Shown here piece after piece: positions 13,019 through 64,000 of a DNA stretch of 64,000 bases. Both the position numbers and the translations under genes were made by a program. The notes below the pieces were generated by a model. It made no database searches. It saw only the letters and a list, made by a program, of their open reading frames with translations, and was not told the origin of the DNA. How positions within the stretch are numbered: the stretch's first letter is position 1; each line of letters starts with the position of its first letter. Source of the DNA: Anopheles merus (taxonomy: Eukaryota > Arthropoda > Insecta > Diptera > Culicidae); the NCBI RefSeq assembly GCF_017562075.2, contig NC_054084.1, positions 25,668,246 to 25,732,245 of the forward strand. Direction: 5' to 3'.

Positions 13019-14240
13019 TACTCTGTCTCTTTTTCACTGGTTTCGTTTCGGTATGTAATGCATTGTAATGAGTATTCTTTTCACTGTCTGATGATTGAAC
13101 GCAGTAATGATAATGAGACGATTTTATCGTTTGTTTGCGGCCGTGTGCTGGTGAAGTGTGATTTCGGTTGTACAATTTCAACAGAATGGCAATGTTTGTT
13201 CGAGCGATAACGCCTGATTGACACCTATGAGAGGGAGAGAATATGAAGGGGAGAGAGAGAGAGTGCACGAAAAATGGCGATTAATTGCTATTGTTAACCG
13301 CACTTAGTGCGTGAAGGGGGCCGAATAATAAAACGAGCTTTAATTACAGTTCCATTTCCACTTTATGCAACTCGGATTGCATTTCCTCAACACTGTATCG
13401 TTCTCTCCCTCTCGTCACTTCTGCTTCTCTCCCGCTCTGAACAAGTGTGGCTTTCGATGGAATGGTTTGTTTGAGGGAGGTGGAAAGTTGCTGCCTTTAT
13501 TACTAGTGTGTGATTTTATGATAATATTTGTATCCCTTGCGTTGCATCCGTAGTGTCCGCGTTGTTTGCACATTGTCGGTCGGCCAACAACTGTTCCACA
13601 TTCTGTTTCGTTTTTCTGCGCCTGTTGTCTGATTATCAATTATATACAGCACTATGCTTTCTGTTTGTTTGTTTTGTTTATAAACTTTGTATGTACAATA
13701 TATGTATGATAAGCGGGCGCTGCAGAGACCCCAGCCAAGTGTGATGGAATTGAAGGGCAACACTAACCGCAGCAGCCGTTCATAGCAAATCACTTCGCTA
13801 AATCCCTTCGTTGGTGGAGAAACTAAACAGTAATAAATCGTTGTCAAACTCTCGGTTTCTCAGCATGTTCCGCTCAACTAACAAAATCATTTCCTTTCCG
13901 TTCAGTTTTAGGCTTTGTTTGGTTTTGGTTTTGTTTTTTTAGATATACTTTCAACAAAGTTCCAACACAATTGAATCTAATGCTCTTGTCATTTTCCTAG
14001 TACGCTTACCCGTTCTTTACCAAACTATTCAATCGATTTTGTTCTCTAACTAACCTACGCATGTTTTGGTTTTCCCTACGTAGCGTACACCTGCGTTTGC
14101 AACAAATCTTTCCCCAAAAACTCTCAACACACCAGTCCGTTTCATGGTTTTGTTTTCCCTTTTTGTTTGTTATTTACAATCAATTTTTAGCTATATACTT
14201 TTTGTCCTCTTTCCTGTCTGGTTTCATAAATTCCTCTCTT

Positions 14241-14246
14241 TTTATT
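14241..14246 (-). terminator. Candidate Tmtc2 poly(A) signal (AATAAA)
   Basis: AATAAA on the minus strand lies 242 nt after the Tmtc2 stop codon and is the first such hexamer after the stop. No convincing GU-rich downstream element follows. Later hexamers, for example at 13502-13497, are equally possible, so the 3' UTR end is uncertain. Confidence 0.25.
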
Positions 14247-14487
14247 GTTACTCTACACACGCACCCGTGTGCACACACACACACGTCCTGTCTTTCCCTC
14301 TCGTTCTGTACAACAACGTTTTTTTCCGATCAATTCCCAGCGAGCATATTTCCCGGTGCATCCGGTCGTTTCGCGGTGCTTGGCTTCAACACGCACCGCC
14401 CCCGGTACCGGTCCGTCCCGTCCCGGGCGGCAGCAATCAACTTCCGGGCTTCCGGACACTTCCCGCCCGGCGGTGGTGGTTCGCCTT

Positions 14488-59300
<44,813 letters not shown>

Positions 59301-62300
59301 CTGTGAAAGCGGATAGAAAGAGAGAAAGAAAGCGGAATTAGTATACCGTACACAGTGCGAGAACAAAAACTAACTTCACTCATTAACGACGACGCAGAAG
59401 GTCGTATAAAGAAGGGGCAGAATTACTACATTTTCAAACGTAATAAACACAAAAAAGGTCCTTGCACAAAAGGAACCGAAAATTTAAACCCATTTACGTG
59501 GTGGACTTTTTAGAATGGTGATTTGCTCGCGCTTCTACTGCCTCGAAGGACGCGCAAGCAAGTGCAGCATAACGAAGGTACCGGGAATGGTGTTGATAAC
59601 AATGCAATTAGGGAAATTATCACTCAAAAAAAATGGAACACCCGCCCAGGGATGCCCTTTTCGGCGGTGACATTAACAGAAATTACCATTACTTCCAGCG
59701 TTCAGGTAATGGCGATGGTGGAAAATTACTTTTTTGTCCCATTTTGTCCATCACCTGGTGCGGTGTGTGTTTTTTTGGTTATCAACCGAGAAAACCTTTT
59801 TGAATTTCGTTGAGGTAGCAAAAAAGGTCAATATTTTGTTAGGTTTGAAGACTCTTTTACGATCTTTTCTTCGTAATTTTGAGACATTAGGCGAAGAAGG
59901 AAAATCATTTCTAAGAACATAAACTCAGTCCCATCAGTCATATCACTCTGTTTCCAAAAGCGGTTCCATATTGCGACAACTTGTTCCGCAAATGTTGACA
60001 CAGACACTCGTTTCTTCGTTTTCGGATAAATCACCAATGTGCACACAAGCAGGAGGGTTAACCGCAAAGAGAAGGTTATTATTTGTCGTGAAAATTGAAT
60101 TTTCCACCTCATCAAGCGAACCGAAGTTCCCACCCGACTGGGCTGTCTGTCAAACTTCTAAACGGTGGGGCAACCTTGGCCTTCGGTACACTTGATGCCA
60201 TTGGCAGTGTGCTGTCGGCGCTGTCTCGCAATCCCATTTGCTGCGTCTAACCCCAACCGGTTCAAGGACTTTTTAAGGTCTGAACAAGATTTCGTAAGAA
60301 AACGGTACAACCTGCTTTGTATTGTACTTTTCGGACAAAACTAGAAATTGGGTAAAGGTTAACAACATGTCAGCCAGTGATGAGGGTTGAAGTGTTCTCA
60401 TATCCATCTATGCGTAATGTAGCGTCTGGAAGGTGGGATCGCTTCCTTGAAAGACAATTGCTGAGCAAATCAAAATGCGTGCAGGAAGAAAAATAACTTG
60501 CTTTTCAAATTTCGCTCTAATTACAATATGAAGAATCGAATTAACGAACCAAATATATTGCTAACATTTTTTCTTGTTTGGAGGTTGTAGTTACAATTTA
60601 CGTTAATAAATTAAACCAATATTCTTTCATTGAACCTACTCAAAACATACAGCACTTTGAGCATGACTCGCGCACAAAAAATCAGTCAGATTTATCAGCT
60701 AATTGTAATAGGAAATTCCAATCCTTTTGACACAGATTCAACAGTTCTATTCACAGCTTAACCACCGCAACATGGCGTGGAAGAAAGCTCCAAAGCTTGC
60801 ATAAAATATGCATTCCTTTACCCATCTCCAACTGTGGCCCTCCTCTTGTCTTTATCTTGCACCCATCATTAGCTTCACCGTATTCACCACCATCTTAGGG
60901 AATGGGAAACGTTTCGGAATGAGCAAGTAATTAGTTCCATTAGACATTTCTCTGGCACATGGTCTGCCGAGAAGGCAAACGGGAGCACATCCTTCCGTGA
61001 GGGATGGGGTAACGATGTAAGGATGGAATTAAGCACCTAATATCCACATTTCTGTAATGCAATTTTTCATCAGGTTCTCCGGGGTGTGTGTAACCAGATT
61101 CACTGTAAGCTGAGAATGGAAGACGTTCCACCAGCGCACCTAGAACGCATTTTGCAGTTGGGGTTTATTTCTGTGCATTCTCTGAAAGTAATTTATCTTA
61201 ACGTTTAGCATGAATGCTTTTTTCTCCATGTCTACTAATTATTTGCGTTAAATAACGCACAACTTGTGCTCGACGGTGAATTTTCCAACTCCGACAAAAG
61301 GTCATACATTGCCACTGAAAATTGCTTTGAACAATGTAAAGATTTAGCATTTTTAGCACGAAAAAGTGTGTGGAATGTGAGAAGAGCAAGTATATTTCAG
61401 CTTTAGGTACTGCGGTGAGCGTCTATTCACACCTTTCGTAAAGCGCCCAAGCTACTCATATAAAAGCTTGAATTCGACCCAGCTCGACGGGTAAATATTG
61501 GTTGAAGAAAAGTTAGCGCCCCAACCAAATTACCAAAACAAGCTAGCACGAAGCTGCTGAAGGCACAGAAGGGGCAAGATTTAATTAATTCACGCACCGT
61601 GCTGCTCTACTCTTTTGGAGGAAAGCTTGGATGTGCATATGTGTAAGAATCTGTGTTAATAAAACAAAACAAAAAAATCACACAAGAAAGTACACACAGA
61701 TCCGGTGAACTAAAGTACATTTTTTGCCTCTGCCTCGTCTGAAAGGAATCTCCACTTTTGCAGCTCTTTGACAGAGAAAGGTGAAGCTGCGTTCAAGGTA
61801 CTGTTGAATTTAGCATTAACCTTTTCTTTTGCTTGTTTTCCCTCGCTACAGCCCCTCCAGCTGTGAAGCTCGATCGGTTGGGTAGGTATTTTTAGAGTCA
61901 GCAAAATTCAGGATAAGCTCGTCATCGCACCGTGGTGTAACAGCTAGCCGTGTGAGGAAGCACGACCGATGCCATAAATTACCTCCTAGCTTGCTGGTGC
62001 TGCTGCTGCTGCTGCACAGTAAATAAACGCACACACACACACATGGTGATTTGGTTGGCTCGTATCCGCACACCCTTTTTATCTCGTCCACCTTGCCTTG
62101 TCTTGTGACGCGATTTAAAAAAAAACGCTCACCATTGCAGATACACGCGATGAAGAAAAATCGCGTCCTGTAAGCAAAACGCCCATCCTTCGCCACCGTG
62201 GCGTGTGTTGCGATGAGGGTACCGATTTAACGAAAGAAATGGTGAAAAGTGACGGAGCGCAATTTTGCCCTGTGCCCACACACACAAAATACAGGAAAAA

Positions 62301-64000
62301 AGCAAGCGCCTCCACAAGCAATTTCTTTTGCTCTGGTGCTGTTAAAACAGAACCATCGAAGTGAAACCAAAAAAAAAAAAGAGGCACACACAACCTGCAC
62401 CTGTCATCAGAATTCAACGTGTGATGGAAAGGAATTGCTTCCTCACGAAGAAAACCCATTGCGTACCTACATAGCTTTGGCGTTTTGTAGCCTCGATTTG
62501 GATTTTTTTTGGTCCCGTTTCACCACGATTCGTTTAAAGATTGCTTGATTTCGGTGTGGGACATCGTTCCCCGCTGCATAAGGTTCCAGCGCTGCGGGGA
62601 GGGGCAAGATTGGCGCGAAAATTTATGCTGATTGAAAAGAGATGAACTTCTCCCGGGGGCTGTTTCACTCGTGTGCTAGGTTGGGGTGGGTTTTGTCTCG
62701 TTTGAGCGGTCTATAAATAAGGCTTACTACACCTTTCCCAAATCCGAAGGCAGTTGGATTTTGATAAGGGTTCGTTGTTGGTAGTACCACCCTTCGTCGA
62801 GTGGCAGCGGATCCCGATCGTGCGATACGATCAAAATCAATTAAAACGTACGAAACAAATGTTGAAATATTAATCGAGCCTTTTTCGCACAAACTCCTTT
62901 TCTGTTCCGTGGTACCTTGCTTTGGGTGAATGGGTAGGGGGTGAAATTTGTTCCAGCGGTACACCTTCCTGAGAGTGAACGACATTGTAGGTGCTCGTTT
63001 TTGCTGATTTTTCAACACAAAATCACACACAAACACACACACACACGCTCAAACAACTCAGTTCGCATTTGATAATGTGGAAAACTTTACTTTCACTAAA
63101 AACCCTTTTTCCCATCGGAAAATCCGAAAGCAAACTCACTCTCCCACTCTGCACTCTGTCGCTCGTTGTCGGGGCATTCTCGTGGGAAAATGGAAATGGG
63201 AAAAAAGGTAAACCTTTTTGCCTCGGTAATGTTCGCTTCGGGCAGAGTAGTGCTGTGGGGACTGTGGCCGGGATACCGTTTGCTTTTGTGCCCGGTGGCA
63301 GCAGCGCGCACTTCATTAAATCAACAAATTTACTACGACTTCATCGAGCTTTCTAACCTGAGGAGTGTTTGAGAGTGTGATTTTCTACATTGCCTTTTCT
63401 TTCGATCGGCACTGAGGGGTGGAAATCGTTTGAAAGTTAATTAAACCCCATTAATGGTCCGCTTGTTTGTGCTGGTTTGTTTGCGAGTGTTTGTCGCTTG
63501 GGAAAACCCGTTGTATAATAAGTTATTAATTATTTAGTCTTTCAGAGTTGAGAGCATAAACTAGACGATTTCAGTACGATATATGGTTAAAAGAAAAAAG
63601 AAAGTTTTAACATGGGGCCTTACACTAAGTTAAAGGGGCGCTGATGCATAATTTAATTTTTATTAACTCTTTTAATCATTTAAATTTAATAAATAAGGCA
63701 TTATTTTCTCATTTGAGTGTTCCATATCTATCGTAGCAACAACTTGTTGGAACTTTTCATTAATCCCAGAGCGCTGTAAAGCTATTTTGCACACCTTAAA
63801 TCAAGAACGTTTGATGGTTTGACATCGTACGCGATTTTTGCACCCACATTTTAACTGTCGCAAAAGACGAAAACATGTCCCCCAAAAAGTGTACTAACAC
63901 TTGACTTCATCTTTCGCAACAAGCGTGCGCATATTAAAGTGGCTTTGGCAAGTGGAAAGTTTGGTGGTTGAGATGGCCCGACTATCGGCAAGTTGCGCCA
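59301..64000 (-). other. Tmtc2: Probable Tmtc2 intron up to the right edge
   Basis: The acceptor of exon A (59302-59301) requires an upstream exon that ends one base into an Ala-type codon. I searched this stretch for a minus-strand segment encoding the expected membrane-to-TPR junction, followed by a donor, and saw none. It holds a CTG run at about 61998-62014 and short CA runs. The missing 5' half of the gene should lie to the right. Confidence 0.6.

Larger units (their letters stand above)
12184..14487. other. Probable Tmtc2 3' UTR and downstream sequence
   Basis: Sequence just below 14488 must be 3' UTR. How far it extends is unknown. It contains CA/TG repeats at 12816-12835 and 12985-13014, many T-rich stretches, and several minus-strand AATAAA hexamers. 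The GC-rich segment at 14370-14487 directly after the stop has a closed frame after about 16 codons, so no long readthrough product is indicated. Confidence 0.5.

Overview
The window looks like euchromatic DNA from a mosquito, most likely an Anopheles. The evidence is canonical GT-AG introns, very dense CA/TG and GA/CT microsatellites, GC-richer patches alternating with AT-rich blocks, and three copies of a short tRNA-like SINE with a (GAA)n tail that resembles Anopheles SINEs. The species is inferred; no sequence search could be run.

One gene is supported: the 3' part of a minus-strand Tmtc2 orthologue (transmembrane and TPR repeat-containing protein 2). Seven coding exons, 59300 down to 14488, join in perfect phase into 335 residues. 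They encode about nine tetratricopeptide repeats and a short C-terminus ending at TGA 14490-14488. The N-terminal multi-membrane, glycosyltransferase-like half must lie beyond the right edge. No other exon was seen in 59301-64000.

Layout from left to right: 1-14487 is downstream sequence without a recognisable gene. It holds a composite repeat at about 1100-1990, a SINE at 7980-8148, a (TG)50 array at 9511-9610, a 29-bp degenerate tandem repeat at 12110-12183, and probably the Tmtc2 3' UTR next to the stop. 14488-16517 carries the last four exons, separated by short introns (109-1227 bp). 16518-26098 is a 9.6-kb intron with two SINEs that have clear target-site duplications. 26099-26343 is the largest exon. 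26344-44157 is a 17.8-kb intron with two giant dinucleotide arrays, (TG)n at 30311 and (CA)163 at 42851. 44158-44243 is a small exon. 44244-59185 is a 14.9-kb intron. 59186-59300 is the first exon in the window, and intron sequence appears to run to the right end.

I found no new biological system. The most interesting structural point is that the long repeats in the Tmtc2 introns lie in opposite orientations. The primary transcript therefore carries long, mutually complementary UG and CA tracts, within one intron and also on either side of the 86-bp exon. The other points are the SINE insertions, the composite repeat with an inverted-repeat core, an exact 36-bp duplication beside the longest TG array, and a 21-G run.
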